Origin: Pseudovibrio axinellae
GTDB taxonomy: Bacteria > Pseudomonadota > Alphaproteobacteria > Rhizobiales > Stappiaceae
Assembly (NCBI RefSeq): GCF_900110875.1
Contig: NZ_FOFM01000020.1
Coordinates: 1-38,964 of the forward strand
DNA: 38,964 nucleotides
Direction of reading: 5' to 3'
Below the pieces are notes generated by a model. The model had not been told where the DNA came from and searched no databases. It was given only the letters and a program-made list of their open reading frames with translations. Position 1 is the stretch's first letter; each line of letters opens with the position of its first letter. A program made the position numbers and the translations under genes. Below are positions 16,834-26,881 of this stretch, piece by piece.

Positions 16834-18533
16834 ACAAATTCACGCCGCTTAGCGAAGAGATCCTGTCCTCTATCAGCGTGATGGAACTGAAGCTTTTGCA
16901 TCTGGACCCCAGCGTGGGTGCTGGCAACTTTGCTGAAAAAGCGTTGGCCGTGTCGCTTAACCCTGATCAGCCTTGCTTGCTTCAAACTGAGGCTGAAAGT
17001 CTGGCCAAAGGGGTTCAGGTTGAGCAATTGTCACTTGCTGAGCTTGTGGACCTTTCCCACCGGTGGGCCAGCTGGTACTGGAAAAAAGGCATTCGGGCGC
17101 ACGATGTTGTTGCCGTTTACGCCAATGATGGCCTGACACAAATTGTGCATTTTTGTGCTTTGACGTTGATCGGGGCCGTGGCCGCTGTAACAAACGGCGC
17201 CATGCCGGGCGATGTGGCCAGCGCTCATTTTCGTCACCTGCGGGTGAGGGGGATTGTTACCTCTGCCAAGCAGAAGGCGGCTTTGGACCCTGCGCTGCGC
17301 AATGAGGTTGGTTTTTGTATCGAAATTGCCAAAACGGCAATACCGCGCAAGCCAGAGGAGTTCACCCGGCACCGCCACGATGCAACGGACCCGGTGATGA
17401 TCACCCACAGTTCTGGTACGACAGGACGCCCCAAGCCGGTGACGCTGGCTCATGGGCAGTGGTTCCACGGTATTCGTGATAACCTTGCCCGGCAAGGCGA
17501 GCGCACAGGCGAGCGGCGGCTTTTGTCTTTGCCAGCCTCGCACAACTCCTCCATAGCGTTCATCATACATGCCGTTCTGGATGGCAGTCAGGTGCTGGTT
17601 GCCCACACTCAAAGCGGTGATTTTGCCGCCGAGGCCATTGAACGGTTCCAACCCTCTACTGTGGCTGCATTTCCAATCACATACGTTACACTGGCCTTGA
17701 GGTATGCGGGAAGTGCTGATTTCAGTTCCGTCCGGTATTGGGTCAACAGCGGGGATGCTGCCCACGAAAAGCACATCCGGCGTTTGGTTGCCCATGGCAC
17801 AACGCCCCATGATGGCGGTTTGGTGGTTGGGTCAACCTTTGTGGATGGGCTTGGCTCTTCGGAAATGGGACATATCAGTTTCCCGGTCCAGCACACGAAG
17901 GAGAGCAGCATATATGGGCGCTGCATTGGAAGGCCGCACCACTGGGTTGATGCTCAGGTCTTTCTGGAGGATGGACACCGGGCAAAAACCAATGAAGTCG
18001 GGCGGCTGGGGATCAAGTCTCCCTCCATCACACCGGGGTATTGGAACGATTCTGACCTGACAGCCCGAAGCCGGATTGATGGCTATTTCCTCACAGGTGA
18101 TCTGGTTTATCGCGATGAGGGCGGGCGGTTTTTCCATGTCGACCGCACGTCTGATGTGATCCGCACCGGGGAAGGGCCGTGTTACAGCCTGCTGAGCGAA
18201 GAGCTGCTGATGAAGCTCGACGAGATCGTGGATGACTGCATTCTCTCAAGCATAGATGGCAAGGATGGGATGAGCCTCCCCGTCGCGGTGGTGTGGTCCG
18301 AACGCGCAGCAACAATGCTTGCCGACCCGCTTCTGGAAACCTTTAACGAGACTTTGAAGGATCAGAACATGCCGCAGCTTTATGCGGTGGCTGTTGTTGA
18401 GAGTGCTGCTATTCCACGAGGTATTACGGGCAAAGTGCTGAAGCGCACCTTGAAAGAAAACATTGCTGAGGCCATCAAAGATCAGGCCAGCGCAAGCTGG
18501 CTTCTGGATTTTGAAAAGATTGATAATGACTGA
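16830..18533 (+). CDS. Stand-alone acyl-AMP ligase (ANL superfamily)
   Basis: A 567-residue adenylating enzyme. Core motifs are present: THSSGTTGRPKPV (A3), GLGSSEMGH (A5), YFLTGDLVYRDEGG (A7) and GITGKVLKR with the C-terminal catalytic Lys. It has no fused carrier. It overlaps the aldolase gene by 4 nt, so the natural inference is that it activates the aminohydroxybenzoate produced by the aldolase/DHQS II pair, either as CoA thioester or directly onto a carrier. The substrate pocket is not readable with confidence. An alternative is that the N-terminal A domain of the 19074 protein loads the starter and this ligase handles another acid. Confidence 0.87.
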   Translation: MNKFTPLSEEILSSISVMELKLLHLDPSVGAGNFAEKALAVSLNPDQPCLLQTEAESLAKGVQVEQLSLAELVDLSHRWASWYWKKGIRAHDVVAVYANDGLTQIVHFCALTLIGAVAAVTNGAMPGDVASAHFRHLRVRGIVTSAKQKAALDPALRNEVGFCIEIAKTAIPRKPEEFTRHRHDATDPVMITHSSGTTGRPKPVTLAHGQWFHGIRDNLARQGERTGERRLLSLPASHNSSIAFIIHAVLDGSQVLVAHTQSGDFAAEAIERFQPSTVAAFPITYVTLALRYAGSADFSSVRYWVNSGDAAHEKHIRRLVAHGTTPHDGGLVVGSTFVDGLGSSEMGHISFPVQHTKESSIYGRCIGRPHHWVDAQVFLEDGHRAKTNEVGRLGIKSPSITPGYWNDSDLTARSRIDGYFLTGDLVYRDEGGRFFHVDRTSDVIRTGEGPCYSLLSEELLMKLDEIVDDCILSSIDGKDGMSLPVAVVWSERAATMLADPLLETFNETLKDQNMPQLYAVAVVESAAIPRGITGKVLKRTLKENIAEAIKDQASASWLLDFEKIDND

Positions 18534-18558
18534 CTGGTTTGAATAAAGGAAAATTTTG

Positions 18559-19014
18559 ATGAACACATCTGCCAAAACAAAGCTTGCAGAATTTACTGTA
18601 GACGCCAACTGGGCTGGCGACATGATGTCCGGCGGCGGACAGTTGAATGCGCCAGACCTTAACAGCCCGATTTCTGTGCCAACCAAACTGGGTGGACCCG
18701 GCAATGCCACCAACCCGGAAGAGCTGCTTGCTGCTGCGTCCTCCAGTTGTGCGCTGATCACAGCCGTTGCCATTTTGCAGTTTCATGGTGTTCCTGCAAT
18801 GCCGGTGAGCTGCCGTACGACAACTGAGTTTGAGCAAACGCCAAACGGCCCCAAAGCGGTGAGTGTTACTCACAATATTGAGCTGGATTCTGTTCCTGAT
18901 CAGATTGGACTGGAGAAGCTGGCACAGATGGTTGAGGGCGGCTGCATGGTTTCTCAGGCGATGCGTGGCAACGTTGAGACCAAGGCTCAGGTAAAGATCC
19001 GCGAGACCGTCTAG
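18559..19014 (+). CDS. OsmC-family protein
   Basis: A 151-residue protein with the OsmC/Ohr fold signature: GPGNATNPEELLAAASSSC with Cys64 and VEGGCMVSQAMRGN with Cys129, the usual pair of peroxidatic and resolving cysteines. AAAGGA at 18546-18551 supports the ATG at 18559. Known relatives reduce organic hydroperoxides in the cytoplasm. Inside a cysteine-using NRPS/PKS operon it could protect against peroxides from the flavin and heme oxygenases or act on a thiol or disulfide intermediate. That role is inference. Confidence 0.85.
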   Translation: MNTSAKTKLAEFTVDANWAGDMMSGGGQLNAPDLNSPISVPTKLGGPGNATNPEELLAAASSSCALITAVAILQFHGVPAMPVSCRTTTEFEQTPNGPKAVSVTHNIELDSVPDQIGLEKLAQMVEGGCMVSQAMRGNVETKAQVKIRETV

Positions 19015-19073
19015 CGACCGCCAACAGTAGTATCAGTTAAGCACCTGGCTCCTTGGCCGGGATAGGGACAGCT

Positions 19074-22000
19074 ATGCCTAATCGCACCTTGCATGATCTG
19101 TTTTCTCAGGCCGTATCCAACGGGGCAGACCGAACCGCCCTTATCTGTGATGATGGGCGAGAGATCACCTTTCGCTCGCTCTTGGCACGCGCTGGTGCGA
19201 TTGCTGGCTGGCTGGATAAAAACGGGGTCGTGCCGGGTGATCGGATTGGCTTGCATTCAGATGTTTCTCCCGAGCTGATCGCAGGCTATCTGGCATGCAT
19301 GTCGCGGGGGCTGATTGCAGTCCCGCTGGACCCGACTTTCCCAGAAAGCTATCGCCAGCAACTGATACAGCGGGCAGGGACACGGTTCGTTCTGACACAT
19401 ACGCCGGAACTATCCTGTGAGGCTGAATTTGTGCAGGCTGATGCAGGTATGGAAGACGGGCTTCAAACGGGCTTTCAATTTGGCACAGATACGCCGTTTC
19501 TCCTGATGTTTACCTCAGGGTCCACCGGTGTGCCCAAAGGGGTTTTGCATAGCCACCAGCAACCAGTAAACCGGCTGGAGTGGATATGGCGACAGTTCCC
19601 CTTTCAGCCCACAGACCTTTGCGCAGCCCGCCCAACACCGGGCATAATGCCATCGATCTGGGAGATCTTTGGCGGACTATGTGCAGGCCATACAACGGCA
19701 TTGATGACGCGAAGTCACCTTCAGAACCCTCAGTCAATGCTGGACTTTCTGGCTCAAACCAGAGCAACCTATGTAACCTTGACACCAGCGCTGCTGCGTC
19801 TTGTGCTGGGTGTCCTTGAACAGGGTTACCGACCAGCATTGTCCCTGCGTTTTGTCACAATCGGCGGCGAACGCCTTGCTGATAGTCTGGTGCATCGGTT
19901 CCATAAAGCGTTGCCCGGTTGTGATTTGATGGAGGACTACGGCGCAACCGAGGTAAACACGATCGGTTACGGTTTGCGTGAAAAAGATGGCCGCCCGGTA
20001 TACGCCCCCATCGAGGGGATAAACCTTAAGATCACGGATGACGATCAACGGGAAGTCGGCGTTGGAGCTGAAGGGATGCTCCATGTTTCCGGTAACTCTC
20101 TGGCCCTGGGGTATTGGGGTGATCCAGAGCAAAGCGAGGCAACTTTTGGTGGAGCTGGCAACGGGCGCGCTTATAAAACACGGGATCGTGCCCGCTGGCT
20201 GCAAGATGGCCGCTTCGAGATGCTTGGCCGTGTTGGCACACTGGTCAAAATCAACGGGTTGAGTGTAGACCTTGTTGAGGTTGAAGCCGCTCTTACCAGC
20301 TTTAACGGTGTTATGTCTGCTGCGGCATTAAAGGATGGGGAAGACTGGCCTCGACTGGTTGGTTTCATCACTGGAGATGAAGGGCTTGATACGGCCCGTT
20401 TGCAAAAGCAGTTAGGGGAGCTTTTGCCTGCCCACATGGTACCCAGCGAGATCCGCAGGTTGGGCTCTTTACCCCGGCTCACCTCTGGCAAACCGGATCG
20501 GGCAGCTCTGGCTTTGATGGCGCAGGAAAGACCGCAGCCCGTACCTCCCCCGGATATGCTGGATGCAGTGGACCGACCAACTTTAAAAACAGTTCTTTCT
20601 GAGACCCTTTACAGCATAACAGGCCAGTCACTGAGTGCTGGTGACTGGGATCGGGGTTGGGATCAGCTTGGCCTCAACTCACTAAGTACTGTGGCGTTTG
20701 CTCAGGCCCTGACATCGGAACCCAAAATTCCTGGCCCGGTGAGTTTTACTGACTTGTTCGACCACCCCACCGCTGAGCGGCTTTTGGAACACTTGCAAAA
20801 ACGCACGCCTGAAGCCCCGAAAAGTGCAGAACCAAACATGCCTGAAGGAGGGAGCTCCGCCAAAGAGCAGGTTGCGATCACAGGCATGTCCATCTGCGTA
20901 CCTGATGCAAACAACCTGCAAGCTTTTTGGAAAATGGTTCGTGATGGTTTGACGGCGACGCCTCGGGTGCCTGTTGAGCGCTGGCAGGATGCCGACCACC
21001 ATGACGCGCAACTGCGCGGAACATATCTGGATGATGCGTTTGTCCTGAACGCTGCGCTGCATGACCTTTCCCCCGCAGAGGCTGAGGCTGCTGACCCACA
21101 GCTGCGTATGGTGCTGAGGCTGGTTCGCACATGCTTGCAGGATGCGGGGCTGGCTCTCCGAGACGTTAAAGGAAAGCGCGTTGGGGTCTTTATGGGTGCC
21201 CGTCCCGCCAACTATTTTGCCCTTACCCCTGAAGGGGCTGACCGGCTTGCGCCAGACCTGTTTTTAGGCAGTGATGAGGCGATGATCGCGGGGCGCATTG
21301 CTCACAATCTGGACCTGCACGGCCCCGCCGTTGTGGTGAACACAACCTGCTCTTCGTCTTTGGTTGCTTTGCATATGGCACGTAAAGCACTGGAAGATGG
21401 TGAATGCGACATGGCCTTTGTTGGTGGGGTCTGCGTGATGTGTGATCCCGATTTCCTTCGCAAAACCAATCGTCTGGGCGTGACCTCCGGGTCCGGTAAA
21501 TGTCGGCCATTTGATGAGCAGGCGGATGGATTTGTTCCTGCCGAGGGGGCCGGAGTGGTTTTGCTGGAACCCGTTTCAGCCGCGACCACTAGCCATCGGC
21601 ATATATATGCCAGTCTTCATGGGACTGCACTCAATCACGATGGTTTGTCCAAGTCTTTAACTGCACCAAATGGCGGTGCTCAACGTGCCCTCTTGCAAAG
21701 CATTTACGGCAAGGGGCAAGGGCTTGCTGATCGTGTTGCGTATATTGAGGCTCACGGGACAGGTACAGCTCTGGGTGACCCGATTGAGCTTGAGGCCCTG
21801 ACTGCTGTTTTGGAAGAAACGCGGGAAAACAAGGGTGTGCCGGTGGCACTTGGTTCGGTGAAGGCCAATATCGGGCATTCCAATGCGGCTGCGGGAATTA
21901 TCAGCCTCATCAAAACAGCGCTGTGCCTCACCCATGAAACCATACCGCCCCTAACCAATTTCTCTGCCCCTAATCCGCACTTTTCAAAGGCGGCATTAAC

Positions 22001-25000
22001 TGCACTGTCTTTTCCAAAAACCGCGCATCAATGGCCTGCGCAACGCCCGCTTGCCGGGGTGAGTTCGTTTGGAATGAGCGGCTGTAACGCGCATTGTATT
22101 CTGGAGCGCAGTAGTCAGCCCGAACCTGTAGATTGTCCTCTTTCCGAAGCGGTTGTCGTTTGTGTCTCTGCTCCGGATGAAATGGTTTTGCGGGCGCATT
22201 GTGGCCAGTTGGCAGAGTATCTGCAAAGTGAGAACGGCTCGCTGGCGTCCATTGCAGAAGCACTCAACCGCCGCGAGGTTGAAGAGTGCACCGTCTACGT
22301 TTCTTGTCGCCGGCCAGAAGAGCTGATCACCCAGTTTTTGAGATTGGCTGATGGGGACGAGCTGCCTCAGCCATTACATCCAGTGGCCTCGCGATTTGCT
22401 GGGGTTTTGCCCGTTTCACTGCCAACAAGCGGGGAAGGGGGGCAAGCCTATTTCCTGAAAGGGATGCTGGCGCACAAAGAGCAAAGGTCAGTTTCCCAGC
22501 CTGCAGAAAAGCGTGGCCGCACACTAACGGAGATCTGCACTTCGGTTCTTGGGCCGCAGGACTGGTCAGCCCTTCGCGATGAGAGTTTCCGCTCCCTTGG
22601 GCTTGATTCAATCAAAGTGCTGGCGTTCCGGGATGCACTGAAAAACGAACTTGATCTGGAGGTCTCAGAATACGACCTTTTGGAGGTGGCTGGCCTTGCT
22701 ACGCTGGAAAAGCTGTTGCCCATGGGCAGCGGTACTTCAAACCCTCCTTTAGCGGATGCTGGCTTAAACGGTCATGTTGCCCGGATAGCACACGTTCTTC
22801 CCACAATACCAACAGACCCGGTTCGTGCGCCGCTGACTGACCTGCAATCGGTTTACCTGACAAGTAAGCTTGTTGGCACCAGTCTGGCTGAACGGGTTGG
22901 CGCGTGGAACCTGACTGCCTTTGATGTTTTGGAAAGGCTGGATCTGAACAGGTTTCGGCAGGCGTGGACTAAGATAACCCAGCGCCACCCCATGTTAAGG
23001 GCCCGCCTGACCCGCTCTGGACAACAAGAAATTGTGGCACAGGATCAGGCGACGGTGCAGGTTGAAACTCTTGCACCCAACGCAGACATGGAAACCGCGT
23101 ATAAGCGGATTAAGGAGGCTCTTTTTGCAAAGGCGGCGGATGCCACACGCAGTCCGATGGTTGATGTGTGTTTACTGCGGCAACCCGGGAGGCCTGACAG
23201 GCTGCTGCTGGCTATTGAATCTCTCATAGCAGATGCCAAAAGCACGCAGACACTGCTTGAAGAGCTCTGGCAGCTTTATGACAAACCCGACCTGACCCTG
23301 AAGCCAATTGCTCTGAGTTTCTTTCAGGCCGATGCCCTGCGCCGCGGCGCACTTTCAACGCAGGACCGGAAAGCAGATCTGTCCTATTGGCAACGCAGGT
23401 TAGCGGGGCATGAGGGTGCAAGGCTTCCCTGCGAAACTGGCGGTGAAACGCTGCTTCGCTCCGTTGGTTGGATGCGTTTGGAAAAAACACTTCCTGAAAA
23501 GTTGTGCCTGGCTCTGGAAGCTAAAGCAGATTGCGAAAGAGTGCCCGTGACCACGTGTTGCTTGAGCAACTTTCTCAGTTTTCTGGCACAGCACTGTGCA
23601 CAGGATGGCTTCATTGGGTTGACGGTTAACGACCGCCCTGCATTGCACCCTGATATCGACCGAATTGTCGGGCCTTTCACGACGATGATGCCCTGCACCT
23701 TTGCAAAGAACAGGGCCGTTGCACCCACCGTGGTTCATAAGCAACTCGTGGAGGACCTCAGGCACCGGGCGTTTTCTGGAACCGAAGTCCTACGCCATAT
23801 CAAGTCCTCCCCGCCGCGGATCGCGTTTTCAGGTGTGACGCAAAAGGAGGCGGACCCACGGGCGGCAACCCCGGTGGATGCACTCAGTGTCACCTCCGGG
23901 CTGGATCTGCATTGCCATGTGGTCCGCTCTGAAAAAGGTGACTTACATCTGGCGTGGGACGTGAATCTTGCAGAAAAAACCGAAGCCGCCGCACGTGCTG
24001 GCTTTGATGAGTTTATCGCCCTCCTTTGGGAGCTTGCCGGAGAGGAACAGCCCGCCCCTCAGTCTGCGCTCCAACCTGCACAGGATCAGCCTTCAGGTGG
24101 TCATGCATTGGCGGTCCTGAACGGGGAGACCCGACAAGCGCCTTTAACACGAGCGCAGCGCAGCTATTTTGCTGTAAAGGCGCTACGCCATCAAGGGGAT
24201 AAAGCAGCCTCCTACGCTTTCCGTGTCTATCCCATAGCATCCAGTGACTATGATCGGGTTGAAGATGCTCTGGCGCAGGTCATCGCCAGTCACGGGGCAT
24301 TATCTACACTCTTGAGCCCAAGCGGGCAGGTGTTACCGCAACCCTGCGTAGCGCTGGCAGAGGTTGCTCAGCTTCAGCCAAGCCCCATGGAGCCGCGAGA
24401 CATCTGGTTTCGCCGGATTGAGGGAGAAATGGGCGCTGCAATCAAAGGCGGAGCATGGGCCCCTTTACGGGTTGCAAAAGGGCGCTATGAAGGTGAAGCC
24501 TTTGTGTTTTTTGTGTTTGACTGCATCGCATTGGACGCCCCCAGCACACTGGCGCTTCCTGATCACCTGTTTAGTGCACTTGCCAATGTGCCCTCAAACC
24601 AGAACAACAAAGAGCAGGCACTGGACTATGCCAGTTGGCAAAACAGCCAAAAGGCAGGAGATCCGGGATACTGGGCAACCAAGCTGGCAGAATTACCCCG
24701 GTGGGCCGCAACGGCACCTCGCCAGTCTCCTCCGGGTGAGTATCGTATGCTGCATGCTGGCTTTGAGAACAGCGACAAGCCCTCCCGCATGTCTGTCTTT
24801 GTTCTCCAGCAGTTTGCCCGCGCCATAAGACCGCTTGCGGGGCTTGCCGGTGTGCCCGTTCTGACTGTCAATTATGATGACAGAAATGAGCAGCCGGGCT
24901 GGGTAGATGCACTTGGCGATTTCACCACGTTTGGTCTTTTGCCTCCGGGCTGCGAAATTCAGTCTGTTGATGCTGTTGCAGCAGAGCTGGAGGCAGACAG

Positions 25001-26879
25001 GCGTAACAGGCGCGAGGATTGGTTTCCAAGGTTGGCACCTCATGTCACCTCAGAGCGAGCTTTACTTCCTGCGGTCTTTACTGATGTGCTTGGGTCATGG
25101 AAACGGCCCAATGTGAACCCGGCTGGTTCAGCTATTTATGCCGGATCGCGAACACTTGGTCCGCAGATTGATTGCTTCATCTATGCCTCGCCGCAAGGGG
25201 TTGAGGTGGAATGGTCTTATGACAGCGGTGTGCTGGATACTGCCAGTGTGACCCAAGCCTTTGATGGGTTTGCAAAGGCTGTTCGCTCAGCTTTGCCATC
25301 TGCCCCCAAACAAGGGGGACAGGAAGCAAGGAACTGGCTGGAAACTCAGAATAATACGGCAGCACCTTATGACCAGCAATCAACCATGGTTCAGTTTTTT
25401 GATGAAGCTGCACGTACCTATCCTGAGCGAAAGGCCCTGATTGATGACAAGGGCAGCATAACGTTTCGTGAGCTGTCAGAGGAGGTCATGCGGCTTGCCC
25501 ACGCGATGCAAGCTCAGTTTAACATCGCTCCGGGACAGGTTGTTGCTGTGCGCCTTGAGCGTAATCGACATTTGCCTGCGATGCTTCTTGCGATTTTGCG
25601 TCTGGGTGCAACCTTTTTGCCTCTCAATACGACTGATCCGGCAACACGGCAAAGCACCATGCTGGAGCGGGCTGATGCGAAACTTCTGGTCTCCGATGCT
25701 TTTGTTGAGGGGTTGAAGGCTGAAAAGTCTGTTGAGCTTGCAAACCTGCTCGCCCACCCAAAGCCATCGCATTTTCCAGCGGATCTTTCTCATCCTGATG
25801 GATTGGCCTACATCATCTTCACAAGTGGCAGCACAGGAGAACCCAAAGGGGTGATGGTGCGCCACCGCCCTGTCATCAATCTTTTTGAAGACCTGCAAAA
25901 GAGGTTTCCCTTAGGCCCTCAGGACAGGGGTATATGGGTCAACGCAGTTGGGTTTGATCTTTCAATCTTCGACATATTCGGCCTGCTCTCAAGAGGAGCC
26001 AGTTTGCGCATTGTGAGCGAGGTGGATCGCACGGACCCTGCCCGTATCGCGAAGATGATTGCGCAGGAAGGCATAACCTTCTGGAACTCCGCTCCGGTCT
26101 ACTTCCAGACGGTCGCCGTTAGGCTGACTTCACCCCGTTTTGGGCAACGGTGCCCTTTGCGTCTGGCGTTTTTAAGTGGTGACTGGGTGCCGCTTGATCT
26201 GGCGCGTGAATGCCTTGCTCATTTGCCGGAGATGCGGCTAATCGCGCTGGGAGGAGCAACAGAAGCAGTGGTCTGGTCCAACTACCATGAGGTGAAGGTC
26301 GTTCCTGACAATTGGACGAGCATCCCATATGGGCGGCCAATCCAGAATGCCTGTTACTATGTGTTGGATGAGGAGCTGAATCCTTTGATGCCGGGAGAAG
26401 ATGGTGACCTTTACATCGGCGGGGAATGCCTGAGCGACGGTTACATTAACGCCCCGGACCTGACAGAACGAGCCTTTGTCGACGATCCCTTTAACTCTGG
26501 TCTCATGTACCACACGGGCGACCGGGCTCGTTTTATGGACAATGGCGAGATTGAGTTTTTGGGCCGACTTGATGGTCAGGTTAAAATCCGGGGGCATCGC
26601 ATAGAACTTTCTGAGGTGGAGCGGGCTATGGAAGGCGCAGGTTTTAACTCGCCGATTGTTCTGGCCACAGAAGGGGGACAGGACAAAATCGTCTCCCGTC
26701 ATCTTGTCGGGTTCCATGTCGGTCCGGGTGTGCCGCATGGATCGGATGATCTGGCCACTTTATTACCTGCTTACATGGTCCCCCAACATCTGGTGCAGGT
26801 CTCTCACTATCCAACGACGACCAACGGCAAGCTCGACCGGAAATCACTCCTCGCTCTGGCTCAAAGAGGGAAGCGCTAA
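19074..26879 (+). CDS. NRPS-PKS hybrid: A-T-KS-T-Cy-Cy-A
   Basis: Domains of this 2601-residue protein: A1 (about 1-480, FTSGSTGVPKG); carrier (about 505-580, Ser536 in GLNS); KS (about 600-1020) with Cys759, His894 and His935; carrier (about 1140-1205, Ser1179 in GLDS); heterocyclization domain Cy1 (about 1245-1670) with Glu1382-Asp1387-Ser1390; Cy2 (about 1690-2090) with Asp1816-Asp1821-Ser1824; A2 (about 2110-2595, FTSGSTGEPKG, terminal GKLDRK). No carrier follows A2; one begins the next protein. A1 has Met where amino-acid-activating domains have Asp235, so it probably activates a non-amino (for example aryl) acid. A2 reads about D-L-F-N-F-S-L-V-W-K, close to the cysteine code. This looks like the initiating protein: starter acid, one trans-AT C2 extension, then Cys heterocyclization. 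AGGGA at 19064-19068 supports the ATG at 19074 over an upstream TTG. Confidence 0.92.
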   Translation: MPNRTLHDLFSQAVSNGADRTALICDDGREITFRSLLARAGAIAGWLDKNGVVPGDRIGLHSDVSPELIAGYLACMSRGLIAVPLDPTFPESYRQQLIQRAGTRFVLTHTPELSCEAEFVQADAGMEDGLQTGFQFGTDTPFLLMFTSGSTGVPKGVLHSHQQPVNRLEWIWRQFPFQPTDLCAARPTPGIMPSIWEIFGGLCAGHTTALMTRSHLQNPQSMLDFLAQTRATYVTLTPALLRLVLGVLEQGYRPALSLRFVTIGGERLADSLVHRFHKALPGCDLMEDYGATEVNTIGYGLREKDGRPVYAPIEGINLKITDDDQREVGVGAEGMLHVSGNSLALGYWGDPEQSEATFGGAGNGRAYKTRDRARWLQDGRFEMLGRVGTLVKINGLSVDLVEVEAALTSFNGVMSAAALKDGEDWPRLVGFITGDEGLDTARLQKQLGELLPAHMVPSEIRRLGSLPRLTSGKPDRAALALMAQERPQPVPPPDMLDAVDRPTLKTVLSETLYSITGQSLSAGDWDRGWDQLGLNSLSTVAFAQALTSEPKIPGPVSFTDLFDHPTAERLLEHLQKRTPEAPKSAEPNMPEGGSSAKEQVAITGMSICVPDANNLQAFWKMVRDGLTATPRVPVERWQDADHHDAQLRGTYLDDAFVLNAALHDLSPAEAEAADPQLRMVLRLVRTCLQDAGLALRDVKGKRVGVFMGARPANYFALTPEGADRLAPDLFLGSDEAMIAGRIAHNLDLHGPAVVVNTTCSSSLVALHMARKALEDGECDMAFVGGVCVMCDPDFLRKTNRLGVTSGSGKCRPFDEQADGFVPAEGAGVVLLEPVSAATTSHRHIYASLHGTALNHDGLSKSLTAPNGGAQRALLQSIYGKGQGLADRVAYIEAHGTGTALGDPIELEALTAVLEETRENKGVPVALGSVKANIGHSNAAAGIISLIKTALCLTHETIPPLTNFSAPNPHFSKAALTALSFPKTAHQWPAQRPLAGVSSFGMSGCNAHCILERSSQPEPVDCPLSEAVVVCVSAPDEMVLRAHCGQLAEYLQSENGSLASIAEALNRREVEECTVYVSCRRPEELITQFLRLADGDELPQPLHPVASRFAGVLPVSLPTSGEGGQAYFLKGMLAHKEQRSVSQPAEKRGRTLTEICTSVLGPQDWSALRDESFRSLGLDSIKVLAFRDALKNELDLEVSEYDLLEVAGLATLEKLLPMGSGTSNPPLADAGLNGHVARIAHVLPTIPTDPVRAPLTDLQSVYLTSKLVGTSLAERVGAWNLTAFDVLERLDLNRFRQAWTKITQRHPMLRARLTRSGQQEIVAQDQATVQVETLAPNADMETAYKRIKEALFAKAADATRSPMVDVCLLRQPGRPDRLLLAIESLIADAKSTQTLLEELWQLYDKPDLTLKPIALSFFQADALRRGALSTQDRKADLSYWQRRLAGHEGARLPCETGGETLLRSVGWMRLEKTLPEKLCLALEAKADCERVPVTTCCLSNFLSFLAQHCAQDGFIGLTVNDRPALHPDIDRIVGPFTTMMPCTFAKNRAVAPTVVHKQLVEDLRHRAFSGTEVLRHIKSSPPRIAFSGVTQKEADPRAATPVDALSVTSGLDLHCHVVRSEKGDLHLAWDVNLAEKTEAAARAGFDEFIALLWELAGEEQPAPQSALQPAQDQPSGGHALAVLNGETRQAPLTRAQRSYFAVKALRHQGDKAASYAFRVYPIASSDYDRVEDALAQVIASHGALSTLLSPSGQVLPQPCVALAEVAQLQPSPMEPRDIWFRRIEGEMGAAIKGGAWAPLRVAKGRYEGEAFVFFVFDCIALDAPSTLALPDHLFSALANVPSNQNNKEQALDYASWQNSQKAGDPGYWATKLAELPRWAATAPRQSPPGEYRMLHAGFENSDKPSRMSVFVLQQFARAIRPLAGLAGVPVLTVNYDDRNEQPGWVDALGDFTTFGLLPPGCEIQSVDAVAAELEADRRNRREDWFPRLAPHVTSERALLPAVFTDVLGSWKRPNVNPAGSAIYAGSRTLGPQIDCFIYASPQGVEVEWSYDSGVLDTASVTQAFDGFAKAVRSALPSAPKQGGQEARNWLETQNNTAAPYDQQSTMVQFFDEAARTYPERKALIDDKGSITFRELSEEVMRLAHAMQAQFNIAPGQVVAVRLERNRHLPAMLLAILRLGATFLPLNTTDPATRQSTMLERADAKLLVSDAFVEGLKAEKSVELANLLAHPKPSHFPADLSHPDGLAYIIFTSGSTGEPKGVMVRHRPVINLFEDLQKRFPLGPQDRGIWVNAVGFDLSIFDIFGLLSRGASLRIVSEVDRTDPARIAKMIAQEGITFWNSAPVYFQTVAVRLTSPRFGQRCPLRLAFLSGDWVPLDLARECLAHLPEMRLIALGGATEAVVWSNYHEVKVVPDNWTSIPYGRPIQNACYYVLDEELNPLMPGEDGDLYIGGECLSDGYINAPDLTERAFVDDPFNSGLMYHTGDRARFMDNGEIEFLGRLDGQVKIRGHRIELSEVERAMEGAGFNSPIVLATEGGQDKIVSRHLVGFHVGPGVPHGSDDLATLLPAYMVPQHLVQVSHYPTTTNGKLDRKSLLALAQRGKR

Positions 26880-26881
26880 CC

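Noticed and set aside
17031-17810. A 259-codon minus-strand open frame under the acyl-AMP ligase
   Set aside because: It is antisense to the conserved A3-containing region of the ligase and has no family features or start signals.
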